NCBI GenBank assembly: GCA_030704615.1
Contig: CM060731.1
Coordinates: 930,001 to 994,000, forward strand
Direction of reading: 5' to 3'
DNA from: Takakia lepidozioides
Lineage: Eukaryota; Streptophyta; Takakiopsida; Takakiales; Takakiaceae
DNA: 64,000 nt
The first letter of the stretch is position 1; each line of letters opens with the position of its first letter. The position numbers were made by a program, and so were the translations under genes. Of the stretch, positions 12,301-24,948 are shown piece after piece. The notes under the pieces were generated by a model. That model did not search any database. It saw only the letters and a program-made list of their open reading frames with translations, and was not told the DNA's origin.

Positions 12301-15300
12301 AAACTCCTTGATCTCTCAAAGGCTGAAATGCCATACATGCACTTATGAGTACAACGAAGAGGATTCTTGATTTCTTATTCAAAGCACACCCTTATCTTGA
12401 ATTACATGAGCATTTCAGAGAGAAACAACTGCTTAGAGAAGCAAATCCTCGAAAACCTGCAGAACTTGCTTGTGGTAGTACCATACTTAACCATGTCCAA
12501 AAGTTTGGAATCAATGAGGCATTCTTATCTTTTGAACGCCATCATATCCAGACTTTGTTTGTCAAGAATAAAAATTTAAGATTTTAGTTTGTTGTTTGAG
12601 AATGCTAAAACTATGTCTTAAGTCTTTTTTAAGTCTTTCATGTTGACACAGAAATTCAGTATGTCTGCACCCTCTGTTTGGGAACTGATGAAGTCAGTGG
12701 GCAGCTATAATAGCTGGTCACTGTTATGTAGGATGTAGTTGATGTCTCATTCTCTTAAGTGATGAGATTCTTTCTGGTTTCCTTCATCCTTTCTGTTGTT
12801 TCTTCTCCTTGTCAGTCCTTGAGGTTTTGTCTTGGTGCCTATGTCTTCATCTCAAATGCTCTTCTTTACGTTGGATGTGGGTATCTTTTTTATCTTTGAT
12901 TTCTTTAACATGTGAGTTCAGAGTTTACTAGGCTCTCACATGGATACATATAAACTCCTATCCAGTCTCTTCATTTTAGGCACATCGGACTTAAGGAAAG
13001 GATGTTTGGTTATGCTTTTGTGCAGGGTACTATGCACTGGAAGTACCAGATAAAATTTGTGAGGTTTGAGAACCGTATGATTCTAGCCGTCTGCTGGGCG
13101 TGGGCTCTCAAAGCAAACTATTTTTAATTCCAAAACTCTAGGCAATTTTTTGGAACCTGTCCTCATGTTTAGGGACATTGGACCTAAGTACTGGTTGTTT
13201 GGTCAAGGTTTTTTGCAGGTTACTATGCTGTTCCTATGAGTCTCTAAAATTATTGCTTTAGTCTCTGCAAAAATTGACGGTTTGTGTTCTTTAAGCAGGG
13301 AGTTTCTGTAAGGGTGAGACGACCTAGTGATTATAATCCTTCGATGGCCGCCACTCTTGGTCCAAGTCAGCCCAGTCCTCATCTAAATCTTGCTGCTGTT
13401 GGCCTCACCCCTGGGTAAGTGCTGTATTGTGCTAGTCAGCATCTGCTTATTCTCAGAATTAAGAACCGTACATCAGCGTTATGTTGGTTGGACACTTCAC
13501 TTCTCGTGCACAGCCACATGACTCATTAATTAATTGCTGAGATACTGGTGAAGAAAGGTTGGTATCAGTCTCTTAAGGTGCTGGCGGAAAACTAGTGACT
13601 AGCTTTAGATGGAGTTAGGTCCTGAGTTCCTGTCGTGTGTCAGGTGTACCATAGACAGACATACTAAATATGAAGAAGAATAACATCCCAGGGAGGCGCA
13701 AAGGGCCAAGAGGCATGAGAGAGAAAAGACAAAGGAAGACCTTTGGTATGTCCACTTTAGGCTCCGAATGAGGGGGACTAGGAACTCTCATTAGAGCCTT
13801 CATCTCTACGTCCTCTCCCACTTGTCCTCATAAGAGGTTTACTTGAATTAGAAAGAAATAAATTTAGTTGCACGTTTTGTCCACAAGCTGCAGTGATTCT
13901 TTTGGAGAAGTTGTCAAACATCATAAGGGTCTCGCAAAATAATGCCACTGTTTTCTACGGTCTTGGCAGGAGTGCAGCTGGAGGTGCTGATGGACCTGAT
14001 CGCATCTTTGTTGGGGGATTACCTTACTATCTGACAGAAGTCCAGATCAAGGAGTTGCTTGAATCCTTTGGGTAAATAGACTGTATGTTGGAGAGATTTT
14101 CATTTAATTTGATAAAAATGCCTGTCACTCTCTGCTTCAACAATGCAGGGTCTCCCTTTGGTTATCCACCACGATCATTGTGGACAATGCGAATGGCCTC
14201 ATTTCCTTGTTGTGCAGGGGTTCTAGGGTTTTCTTTATGGAGGCATATTGAGAGAGGTCGATTCTCACATTTTATGAAAGAGTATCTTATATTGTTAGCC
14301 CAACCGCTGTTATTGATCGGCCACACTGGTTTGGCTGCTAGGCCTTTGCGTGGTTTTGACCTTGTCAAAGATCGGGACACGGGAAACTCCAAAGGCTATG
14401 GTTTCTGTGTGTACCAGGTACTACCTCCTGAAAAGCTATACAATGAATCCAGGTGTTACCAGTCTTTGTCAATAATGATAGTGAGGGTCATTACTGTGAT
14501 TTTTGGTTGTAGTAAAACCTCCACACAAGACTCCATTTCTCTGCCATTTTTACAGAGATAAAGTGCATTCATATTCATTCTTGGACACTTTTCTTTATTG
14601 ATCTGGAGTTATCCACGTGGAACCCAGGTAGAGCAGCTGCATCAATAATCACTTCCAGTAGTAACCCCTAATTACTATTGCAAACAGGAAATTAGTTCTG
14701 AGTTCCGAGTTCCTATTAGTTGGACCTTTGAATTGTGCCTTGTTAACCATTTCACCTCTATCTTCCTGGCTCAGTCTAACATAAGTCAGGCTATGGCAAA
14801 ACAACCGTCTTGTGGGTACACTCTAACATTCTGACTGATGATGGATATCCAATTTGCAGGAACCAGCTGTAACCGAAGTTGCCATTGCTGCGCTTAATGG
14901 TCTGAAAATGGGTGATAAGACATTAAGTGTACGTCGTGCATCTGCCAGGTGCACTTGTTTATTCCTTGTACCCGAATGTGTGCTTTGAAGCTCAACTTTC
15001 AAGTTCACTCCAGATTTAACATGTGTAAAGTGCTGAGGTCTGTGCGCAGCTGCATACTATAGTTGTGGTTAGGTGTCACTGCATACTGTACAGTTAGGTG
15101 TCCTAGATTATGCCACTTGGTTGTCTCTTGCATCACGTGTATTCTGTCTGTAGCTAGATTGACAGTAAATAGCAAGTGGCATTGAACGTTAAGACCGTTT
15201 CAGTAAGATTTGCCGAAGGCTCACCAGAGCCTACTCCAAGTACGGAGAAGGCCTTGGGTATGGCGGGATGAGATAGATTGACCTATCTTAAGGCTAAATG

Positions 15301-17683
15301 TCTGTTTCACTCCAAAAGTGATACACAGTATGTACTCAAAATTGCAGTGGAATACACAGGAGTCATTTCTGCAATGTTGAACAGGTGCAAGAACTGTTGT
15401 TACCTTCGAGCTTCAGAGATTGGCCAAAAAATGGCTAAACAGTTGAATTACTTTCGTTGTGTGTTTGTTAACTGCAGTGGCCAGCCAAAGCCTGATCAAG
15501 CAAATGTGTTGGCACAGGCACAACACCAAATAGCAATTCAGGTAATATGATTTATTGTCCCAGCTTCTCGTCCTGTGAGGTAAATACTTGGGCTTCGGTT
15601 GTGCACCCTGGAAACTTGAACCCTTGCACTGTTTGGACATTTGTGAGTGAATCTGGCATGCTATGCAAGTTCAAACAGACAAGTTTGCCAGAGACCCAAT
15701 GTGTGTTTCTAGGAGAAAAATGTATGTTGCAATTTTCCTGAAGTGTATCAAAGAGTTCCTTGAGAGGGAAAAGTGACCAGTGACACGGAAATAGGAGGGA
15801 AGGCAAAGCTCAAGTATAACAGCTCGCCAGTTCTTCCATAGTAGTTGTTCTGCTTGTGGTGAATGCCCATATCTTGACAAAATTCTGTAATCTAGTAGAC
15901 TGCTAAATCGATATCCTAAAAAGAAGATCATGCAGTGTCTAACAATGGGTATGTAATGTGCAGAAGCTTGCAATGCAAGCCAGTGGTGCGAATGCAGTTA
16001 CTCTGGGTGGATTGCCAGGTATGATGACAGGGATTCCCTCTGGATTGATGGCCAGCTTTATGCCTGGCATGGGCAACGGCCTTTCTCCCACACTTGAAAC
16101 ACCAACCAAAGTCATCTGCCTAATGCAGGTGAGTTGCTGTTTTTGACATCCTGGATTGATGTGTCATTGGTAAGCTGTTTTGCATATGGTTCAATCTAGT
16201 TTCTCGTTTGCTATGGCATATTCTTTGAAGTCCACTGTCCACCAATCCAAACTTGGTCTCTCAGTTTTGTGTAGTTGTCCTTACACTTGTTTGTATTGAG
16301 AGTATTAAATAAGAACGCTTCTTATATTGTATTTGCCATGGTAAGCCAGATAGGACTCATGATCTGAGCAAGTGGCTCTCTTTTTGCTATTGGGCAGCTG
16401 ACAGTTGAACATTCTCACCTAATCACTGTGAGGAATTCTATATGTGGGTTGCAATGGCAGGCTTTATCAGCAGACGAGCTAAAAGATGATGAAGAGTATA
16501 ATGAGATTTTGGAAGACATGAGGGATGAGTGCAGCAAATTTGGTATGCCTCCTTACCAACCGCATCATAAGGAGTCAGTGAAATACCACTTTAATGAGGC
16601 TAGCAGACAGGAACCGAGTCCATGGGTGTGCGGCTGCCCTTCCCAGTTAAACGCCAGTTAAACTAACGTTGCAGTGTCTATGCTGCGATGCCTGGTCGTC
16701 TTGCTGTATGTTTGTGACTGCAAGAAACATAGTTATTCTAGTCAAGTATTTTTTCAAACATTTCAACTCTATAATTTCTGGTAATCTTGCTCACTTGTCA
16801 CAATATCCTGAAGTGTATCCCATACACCTACTTCAGAATCCTTAATGGGTCTTTCTAAGCATTTTGTAACCAAGATCTTCCACTACTATCAGTAGATAGC
16901 CCAAAGACGAGAGAAAATGGACTAGGGTTGGGATGGTAGGTGTCCACACATGGACTATGTGTTACTGGGGTGAGGAAGCATGGTGTCACAATTTATCCAC
17001 GCTACAGCAGGACACATCTTCTGATAGGCTTTTGACATGGCACACTGTCATAGCCCTAAATGACTAGGGTTTACTCTGCCTGAAGGGTTATTGCATTGAT
17101 GAATGACAAGTCAAAAGAAGTTCTGAAGGTAATGTGGAATTCAAAGTGACTGGTTTCTCTCATGCAGGTAACCTTGTGAATCTTGCCATTCCTAGACCAA
17201 GTCCAACTGGTGATGGTGTTCCTGGCATTGGCAAGGTGTGTATAAACCTTAAAACCACTTTTTTAAAATTTTAAAGGGAAACACCCGGGAGTACAAATCA
17301 GGCCCCTTAATCATAGTGAGGAAAAAATAACCTTTCCAAAGTAACCTCGGCATGAGGCACCAGCTTGGGGAGGGGGAGAATGTATACCCGCCCAACAAGG
17401 TAGCAGGATTTGAACCCAGAATCACCTGGGTGGCATTCAGTGCACTATTGAAGTGAGCTACTGGCTGGTGGTACCTTTTTGGCTCCTCCCTGGCTCTATC
17501 TTCACTGAACTTCGTATTGCTAAGGGGTATTGTTGAATTTGCCAGGTGTTTCTGGAGTACACTGATACAGCTGGGGCAGCAAAAGCAAAGTCTTCCCTTG
17601 CCCTTCGGAAGTTTGGGGGAAACTCAGTTATTGCTGTTTATTATCCAGAAGAGAAGTTCTCCACGGGTGACTATGGAGGCTGA
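6350..17683 (+). CDS. U2AF65: Splicing factor U2AF large subunit (U2AF65)
   Basis: This is the large subunit of the U2 auxiliary factor, which binds the polypyrimidine tract and recruits U2 snRNP to the 3' splice site in the nucleus. I joined 18 exons: 6350-6463, 8446-8588, 9037-9162, 9284-9351, 10820-10890, 11065-11109, 11312-11371, 11571-11631, 11860-11972, 13299-13414, 13970-14071, 14342-14417, 14860-14948, 15478-15541, 15964-16128, 16461-16542, 17168-17235, 17546-17683. All introns are GT-AG and the total is 1701 nt, an unbroken frame of 566 aa, close to Arabidopsis U2AF65. An RS-like region (RDRDR and SRSRSRSPSRDRR) covers about residues 39-125. RRM1 (RRVYVGGLPP, FAFVEMRT) spans about 193-285, RRM2 (DRIFVGGLPYY, GYGFCVY) about 314-393, and the UHM domain (about 463-560) ends at YYPEEKFSTGDYGG. 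The start ATG at 6350 gives the acidic MADDGGPYDDGD N-terminus. The gene appears intact. Confidence 0.95.
17285..17475 (-). mobile_element. tRNA-derived SINE-like insertion in U2AF65 intron 17
   Basis: On the minus strand there is an A-box-like AGTAGCTCAC (about 17455-17465) and a canonical B box GGTTCAAATCC (17406-17416) at tRNA-like spacing. The insertion lies wholly inside the intron 17236-17545. The TTTTAAAATTTTAAAGG at about 17261-17280 may mark the 3' tail or target. It is not a complete tRNA gene. Confidence 0.55.
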
Positions 17684-18126
17684 AGGTGTGGTTGTAAAGG
17701 CTGTAGTCCCCGACAAATTTTTAATCTGGCATATCGCGGGAAAGGGTAAGTTTGCACTAACACAGCCGACAACCAAGGATTATTTTTTGCAAGCAACACT
17801 ATGATTCATTGACTGCGATAGATGTCATGTCGGAGGGGATGTGTGGAAAAGTCTCCGCTATCAAATCTCTTTTCATTTTGGCGATGCATGTGTTTGTTTT
17901 TATCTTGCAGTGTCAGGGTGTACAAGATCCTCCACAATACTTACCTGGGGATTCTTAATACATTTCAAGTTTACAGGCTGCAGAATAGAATTATCTCAGT
18001 TACCACCCACCTACCACATTTTCCCTGTATCGTGTCATACTAAGAATCTTCTTGGCATGTGACCGTTGACAGGGTTGCAAACCAAAGTGGCGTTGTTGAG
18101 AATTACATGTTTGAGAAAAAACTTTC

Positions 18127-18132
18127 AATAAA
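18127..18132 (+). terminator. Candidate polyadenylation signal of U2AF65
   Basis: AATAAA lies 444 bp after the stop codon and is followed by T-rich sequence. It is the first clear AATAAA after the stop that I noticed. Plant poly(A) signals are loose, so other sites are possible. Confidence 0.45.
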
Positions 18133-18134
18133 GA

Positions 18135-18970
18135 ATTTGTTGCCAGGTAGTAGGAATGTATGCCCTGATGCTTTTAATCCAAGCTGTAGTCGCCACTGTT
18201 TTGATTTCGATCTGTAGTGTGCAACCTTGCCGGTGGTTCCCTAACGGCTCACCTTGCAATCATGGGTGCTGCCTGTTCTGCAGTGTATGGGCTTCTCTCT
18301 CAGTTCTTTGTAACTCCTTCACACCTTTGCAGCTGATGTGGATGATGGTAGACCTGAATGCCCATATCCATTTTAAGGGGCTTCAAGGCTATTTAAGATG
18401 CACAAAATAGATAAGTCCTTCAAAAAGAGTTGAAATTGCAGTGGGGGACCAGTATACTGGATGTTCCAGCAATGGGTGCATGCGCCCTCCAATGTAGCCC
18501 TAGATAGTTCAGGGATGCTATTTGAAGCCTAATGTATTTCATTATTTCACTGCATTACTGTGTAAACTCTGCTGCATAAGATGTGAGATGACCATCCAAC
18601 ATGCCACATGCAAGCCACTAGTGCAGGGCCTGATCAACCAACCAGATTTGCAAAGACTGACAGCGTAAAGAGGCTTGTGACGGGCCTCCTATAGTTGCCT
18701 GCTATCTGTTGGAACCTGCTTGGGGTGGCACTTTGGACATCACACCCAAATGACCCAAATCTTATTCTGAATCTGAGGTGCAAGGCATGCGCGGATTGGT
18801 TGAAGGGGGCAGAAAGGGCTTTATACACTAGTGCAGACTGGTGAAGCGTCATTTTCAAGTGGCCTACAAAGTAAGTAGCACACAATAATCCATGTAGCAT
18901 ATGCACTTGCCCAAGTCTTTTACATCTTTTAAATAAGCACCTTAGGGAATGCTAAAACGGTAATGATTTG
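18135..18970. other. No gene recognised
   Basis: This is the interval after the U2AF gene. Only short unrelated open frames are present and no repeat match was noticed. Confidence 0.5.
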
Positions 18971-18974
18971 CAAT

Positions 18975-19215
18975 GTGTTACAATTCTAGCGACAGAAGGT
19001 CGGAGACTAGTTTTAGTGTAGAGCAGGAATAGGGTGCCATAGTGCCATGTATTCTTCACCACGTTATCCTCCGCACGATTCGTCGTCGTCAAATCTCTTG
19101 GAACCTGCTCGAAATGCCCAAAAATAACCGGGAGAGGTGTCTTGCAGCGCGGGGAAGGGATGATAATGTTCCCGCGTCCTTGAGCGCGGAGGGGTTTCAC
19201 ACACCGATCTCAGAG
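18975..19215. repeat. Dispersed repeat B, copy 2 (inverted)
   Basis: Inverted relative of 4620-4855, running from attctagcgacagaaggtcgg to ggggtttcacacaccgatct. The two copies differ by several indels, so insertion is not recent. Confidence 0.65.
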
Positions 19216-19599
19216 GGAGATCCTACATGGTAGATGCTGCAGAACCTTTTTTCATTTCAAAATGGGGACTAGCTGCAGTATGAGGATTCCAAGCCCATTA
19301 TATTCTACAATCCACCCCCAAAACCGAATTCGTCAAGGAGATATTCAATTCCCAGATACCCCACTTTGAATGAATTGGATGCAGCGACCCCGGTGCAACT
19401 GGCAACGTTCTTTGTGCAGTTGAATAAGAATGTAGGAGGTTTGAAGAACAATTTTAATGTCTCAGGTGTACTTTAGTTGGCAATTACATCCCAGATAAGC
19501 ATCTTCTGTGGAGAGGGCATTCACCCCCGCTTTGAGATGACCCCTGGTTTCTCGCAAATAAGCATCGAATTGGAGGGCATTTCTATAGAAAGAGAGAAG
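19216..19599. other. No gene recognised
   Basis: No coding frame or repeat was recognised between dispersed repeat B and the hAT element. Confidence 0.4.
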
Positions 19600-20257
19600 G
19601 TGTACACCAGTGTTGGACTGATATACCTGGTTTAACCTAGGTATGGAATACAGGTATGAATATATGTATTGAAGAGTCGGGTATGAAAGAACCAGTGTAC
19701 CCATGTGATACACGTACTGGGGGAGTGTGGCTTTAGGATTCCCCGCACACATACCATACCAGTCTGGGTATATGGAGGAATAGCATGGTCCCGATACCAG
19801 TATTGCGGTGAGTTCATGGCGAATGGAGGTAGGTATGAGTATATGTTAGTGCAGCTAGTTGTACCTGTACTACAATTTGGTTATTCAAGGCTCCATGTTG
19901 CAATTTAGACTTCATTTGCTGTTTCGTGTTACTTTGGGTTACCTTTGCCTAGTGTTTCACGGCTTGGATTAAAATTAGCTATGTGCTAAATGACATTTAT
20001 TTCTATGTATGGTGAGCTGTAGAAATACCATACCAGTGCTCATACCCCCCCCAGTATCACTACAGAGAAAGGGCAATACCAGTACCATACTCATATACAG
20101 CCCAAAGTACAACTACTCATACCAGATTCATACCCAAGTTGCTCGTACCTGTATAGACACCTATACCAGCCTAGGTATGAAAAAGGGGTGGGACCCTTCA
20201 TACCAGGACCAGTCTGGTATTAAAAAATGGACTTACCAGTCCAACACTGGTGTACAC
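19600..20257. mobile_element. hAT-type MITE with 8-bp target duplication
   Basis: The element runs from 19608 to 20249 with terminal inverted repeats CAGTGTTGGACTG (left) and CAGTCCAACACTG (right). It is flanked by identical 8-bp direct copies of GTGTACAC at 19600-19607 and 20250-20257. TIRs starting CAGTG and 8-bp duplications are typical of hAT transposons. The interior has many short ggtatg/cataccag motifs in both orientations, like subterminal transposase sites. It has no transposase gene, so it is non-autonomous. Confidence 0.85.
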
Positions 20258-21149
20258 GCTCTGTATGCTTGGCTGTACCCTGTTCCCAACGAAAGAGGTC
20301 AAGAAATTGACTAAGGATTGCAACGTTATGGTGCAACTGCAGTATCCTTGTCGATAGTCTTTCACCAACCGGGCCATCCATGGCCAAGTCACCAGTATTG
20401 CAGCTCCTGGTGACAACCACTATTTTAATTTTATCAAAATAGTGTCACCGCATATGGAGACATTTGCAGATTATGAGTACACCGCCAGAACTCTCCCAGT
20501 TGGAATTTGCAACGAGACTTGTCCCCATTGTTCTTCAAAGACAGATACCTACGGAGGGCCTGTTTTGCGAAGCGGCATTGCAACTTATTGCTGGAGAGTG
20601 GCTGGATGTTGAGCCTTTTTGGCAATGCACCCAGTCCGAAGAATTTTGTTTCAAGCTGGCCCCTTTTGGCTTCGGGCCATCCCATGGGGCAAATCTCCCC
20701 CGCGCTCGCCTTCTCATTCAGTACCTTAGATGTGATGCCCTGGCTGATAGATTGGGTGCAAAATCCAACACGAATATTAGTACTTTCCATGCGATACTTG
20801 GTGGAGAGAATCCCAACCTTGCATTTCGCAGGTCTATCTCGTGTATTGATGGTAACCGATCGGGGATCACGGATTCTCTAAGGAAACAAACGGAAGCTTG
20901 GCTTGAATGGGCACACTCTTGCAGTGGAAGGCTCATGGAGAAATGAGTCTGGGCAGATATGCATGGTGGCACGCCATACTGGTGCAAAGAACAGCGATAT
21001 GAGTGGTGATTGTGATATCAAAATCTGCCTCCACATTCGAGCGGCTTTCTCTCTCAGGCAGTCGACGGCCTACATCTTGCTTGGGATGCTTGGCGTGCAG
21101 GCTGTGTGGGCTACGTAATTCCTCTTATCACAGGTTAGTAGCTGACTGA
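20258..21149. other. No gene recognised
   Basis: Open frames of up to 160 codons exist on the plus strand (20464-20946) but overlap equally long frames on the minus strand. None matches a family I know. It may be decayed transposon sequence. Confidence 0.4.
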
Positions 21150-21684
21150 TCACCTAAGATCTCGCTCAAGCATAAACCGCTTTGATGAATACCAGGGTTT
21201 CTTTCCCTTGTTTCCTAACGCACCATATCCGAGACTGTAGTGCTCGTCGTTCGCATCCACCGACTGTGTCTCCCCTTTTTTGCTCCTTCCCTCCTTCTCT
21301 CTTCCGTCCTTTGCATCGCCACGCCGATCTTTCCCCGATGCCCTGCCCTGCTCACGACTCTCAACCAGCTCGCAACCGACAAACAAATTTACATGCTGTG
21401 GCTGCTCGGCGCTGCTAGATGAACCCAATAGCCTCTCCTTTCTGTCCCCTTCGATGGCTGTTTCCTCCACACCTCTGATGCCCGTGGATCGACTCTCGGC
21501 TTTGGCGATTTCCCGCATTTTTTCCAGCCGATACTCTGCGTCCCGCTGCCGGGCCTTTTGCTGTTCAGTGGCCGCTTTCTGGGCAGCCTCTTCCTCATCC
21601 TATCTTACACGCTCTCGGTTGTCAAAGTTATAAACATTCCAACGTTTCTGGGGAAGATTGTTGAGGCCACCATGGCCCCCCCAT
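21150..21684 (-). pseudogene. CIR-N/LENG1-type protein pseudogene
   Basis: The minus strand reads as GGHGGLNNLPQKRWNVYNFD, NRERVR, a stop codon, then DEEEAAQKAATEQQKARQR and so on to LGYGALGNKGKKPWYSSKR. This matches the conserved N-terminus of plant LENG1/CIR-N-domain proteins, which normally start MGGHGGLNILPQKRWNVYN. Two lesions are visible: an extra G in the run after ATG (21682-21684) that shifts the frame, and an in-frame TAG where Lys is expected after NRERVR. No intron interrupts the 530 bp, which suggests a processed retrocopy. The function of the parent family is poorly defined (nuclear, spliceosome-associated in some reports). Confidence 0.72.
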
Positions 21685-21699
21685 TGAAAGCAGCCTCTA

Positions 21700-24600
21700 T
21701 CAGATTCTCCTCTCCTCTTTCCCTCAGACACAAGCTACGAATCCACTCTGCTCTCTTTCTCCCCCTCTCCTATCCCCCCAGGATTAGGTTAAAGCCCCTG
21801 TGAACCTTCTGGCCAGCCTTATTAACAGGGCCTCTTTCGATGGGTTGCGCAGGACCCGGTTTCCATTAGGCCTTTCCATGTGCACCTTCCGGGGACAAAG
21901 ATTCCGTAGCCCGGGACAAGACTCCAAAGCCCGGGCTTCAAGTGAAGAAACATGACCATGTCTCCTTTCTACCCTGGTTAAACGTTAACTCCGTATACAC
22001 AGCACAGGTATGTATCTATTGAACCACGCCACTATACTTGATACGTATACACCTACACTACCTAGCAACTGTATCATACGTACATGCCTTGGACCTCCTA
22101 CCTTGCTACTCGCAAGGGGCAGCGCTATTTTCTTCCTTTTTGGGAGGGAGAGAGAGAGACTGTTCCAAGCCTGCCACACGCTCACATGTGGCAATCAACT
22201 GACGTGCAGGACGGCACTCCAACCATGCTAAAACGGAAGGTAAGGGGACAGTTTACCTTAGAACCTTCAATGGCTGCAAGGGTATGGCTAACCAACGTCC
22301 GAAGCTGAAGAGATTAGACATCAGAGTGTTTTTTTTTTAATTTGCGTAATTGTGCATTGAGGTGGAAGGTTCACTCTGTCAATTGGTGCCCCACTCACAA
22401 AACGATGGCTCGCGTTACATGTTGGTTTATCCACCATTAATGAGCAGAATGAGAAAGAGAAATGTTGTCAGTTGCAAACTTTGTTTGTGGCTGCAGATAA
22501 CTTGTTTGTATGTTATGGAGCAAGATTCACATTGCAAGATATCATGAGGGATTGGTTGAACAAATTAGATAGTGGTGTTGGTACATTGTCATTCAATTCT
22601 CTATTTCAGCCAGACTGGTGAGAGTTTGCAAAGTCAGTGTGTATATTTCGCTGTAGTCACATGTTACCATAGAAAGTACACATAATATAGCATGTATATA
22701 GCGAAAATACTCAAAATGTGAGCGCGAAAAAAACTTCAGAATGGGTACTTCGAGAGATTTGAGGAAGTTTTACCCCGAGGATCAATGAGCAGAGCAGAGG
22801 TTCTGCATTAGTATTGGAGAAGTGTTGGTTGATGTTTGACCTCTGCAAATGTCTGAAGGACTGGAAAACTTGTCATGTGTACAACCTAGAGAATGTTCAT
22901 GGAATAGATCTCGACTTTGTCAAAGTTGTGGGTGGGCATGGCCAAGTTTTACACCTCAGTACATACCACTGATGGAAAAGCGAACAAGCCTTTAGCCACA
23001 GTCAAGTTTACACTTGCACGGAGGGCACTCATACTCTAGGAGTATGACTTTTAGGTGGTGCATCGACCCGGTCTAGTCAATCGGGATGCGGATGGGATGC
23101 GGATGGGATGCGGATGGGTTGAGTCGCATTCATGCACAAGCGAGCAGGATCACATTGGAGCTCGGTGGCATGGTGAGACGAGCGGGTTGAGTCACATTCA
23201 TGCACAAGCCAGCATGATGACATTGGAGCTCGGTGGCATGGTGAGACGAACGAGGAGATGGTGTCGGGATCGCACATATTTGCATTTTTGTGTATCTTGG
23301 CAGCAGTAGGCCAGGTTGGACCTACGATAGGGATAACTATAGACGGAGTGTATGAGAACCCTGAGTCGCAAATCGAAGAGTCTGAATTCATACACAGGCA
23401 TGCAAGTGACGGGCCTATATGTAGTGTGACGCAGAAATGAACTAACATCTGATGTCATTTCTAAACGAGAATATAAGCATTGCCTTGGTGATCTTAGTCG
23501 GGCGTGAAAGCTTTCACCAAGTGGAAGACTTTCAACTTTTCCTTCATAATAGTTGCGGCGGTCAGTAATGCGATCAATCTATAGCCATTCAGGTATCATC
23601 TCATCAAATGATCCTAGACCACATCTACAGTAGTCGACCTGCCAGTCAATAATAGATTATCTCCAGTCTCCCTTTCCACTCAACAAAGCTGAATTCCTAT
23701 GATGAACAAACAGTTTGATGTTTGTGTAGGCACGTAGAGAGTAATCCATGAGCAACAGGAAATTGGAAAAACAAACAACTTATATAGGTATTTGCGCTAA
23801 AAGCTCAACGATCAAAGAAGATGAGCCAATCTTCAGGGAACGATCAAAGTACACATCGGAGGATAAGTACATGCGCGTAACCCCCTACCTACCGTGACCC
23901 TCAAATTGTGGGAGGCAAGGAAGGACGTTGTGGGGGTTCATACTTGATACTTGACACACATGGGTTGAAGGCGTCCTCGCCTTTTTGGGTAGTCTTCTGT
24001 TCGGATCCATCCTGGCAGACCACATTCTCTGGGATGGGAACTGCGGAAGTTTATGCAAAAACCTCCTTCACCTGAAACGGGCGATGGAAAGAGGTTGAGA
24101 GGTACAGTGCGCATCTAGGAGAAACCTTGGGCACATGTGCCTGGGCGTACTGGTTAAGACTTCAGATTTCCCAGGTGATCAAACAAAATATCCATCGGCC
24201 ACCCCAAGACTCACAAAATTGAACTAGTACTAGTATAAAATAGTTATTAGGGTTTTGTCCACTGACAAGAATGCAGCACCTTCCAACTCTGCGTTCTCCT
24301 GCGTTCTCTTCCTCCCTACGAGATTTCTGGTAGGATAGCTTATGCTTCAATGTGTGCAACTATGGAACATAGCCTCCAACACAATGAAGAGAGAAATTTG
24401 AAGAGCCAATGTTGCAAGAAGATGGTTTTTCAAAGCCTCCATCACACCTACCTGTGTATGGATTTCTCTCTATGTAGATGGGAAGGCATGTGGGAGAGAT
24501 AATAACAATCCTAAATAGACCATGAATATGTCACCAAATCTTACACTCGTGACATGACACTCCAACATTAGCTGGAGCCTGTCCATAAAAAAATTCTGAC
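21700..24600. other. Gene-poor interval
   Basis: No coding gene was recognised on either strand. Tandem repeats occur at 23087-23250 (listed separately). A GA-rich run lies at 22145-22160 and poly-T at 22328-22338. The part nearest 24600 may hold the 3' UTR of the HHP gene. Confidence 0.45.
23087..23250. repeat. Tandem repeats: 12-bp x3 and about 66-bp x2
   Basis: gatgcggatggg occurs three times in a row (about 23090-23120). It is followed by two copies of a unit beginning gggttgagtc(g/a)cattcatgcacaagc and ending ggcatggtgagacga. The copies differ at a few bases. Confidence 0.8.
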
Positions 24601-24606
24601 TTTATT
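24601..24606 (-). terminator. Candidate poly(A) signal of the HHP gene
   Basis: TTTATT on the plus strand is AATAAA on the minus strand, about 340 bp downstream of the HHP stop codon. It is a weak call without transcript data. Confidence 0.3.
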
Positions 24607-24948
24607 TCTTCCTAACATCCCACCAACATCCCAGGCAACAATGGGAATGACATAATGAGAGGATTGAACAAATTGAAATCGATGTGATCTGAGGTACTCA
24701 ACAGTTCTGTCATTCATAAAAAGCCAACAAACATTTGTTTGTTAAATAGTTACAGACCTTGCTTATCAACAGAGCTGTTATAGAAAGTGTCCTTCAATAC
24801 TGATGATATGCAGCTAAGATCTTGAAACAATATGCGTGGACATCCAATTGGGAGCCCTGCCCTTTACCACAGTAGTAGGCAATCTGCTTCGAATCAATAA
24901 CCCCAATACCCACAAAACAAACCGCAACAAGGAGAGACTGTTTCAGTG

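Noticed and set aside
20464-20946. 160-codon plus-strand ORF as a gene
   Set aside because: It overlaps comparable ORFs in other frames and shows no domain, bias or splice context.
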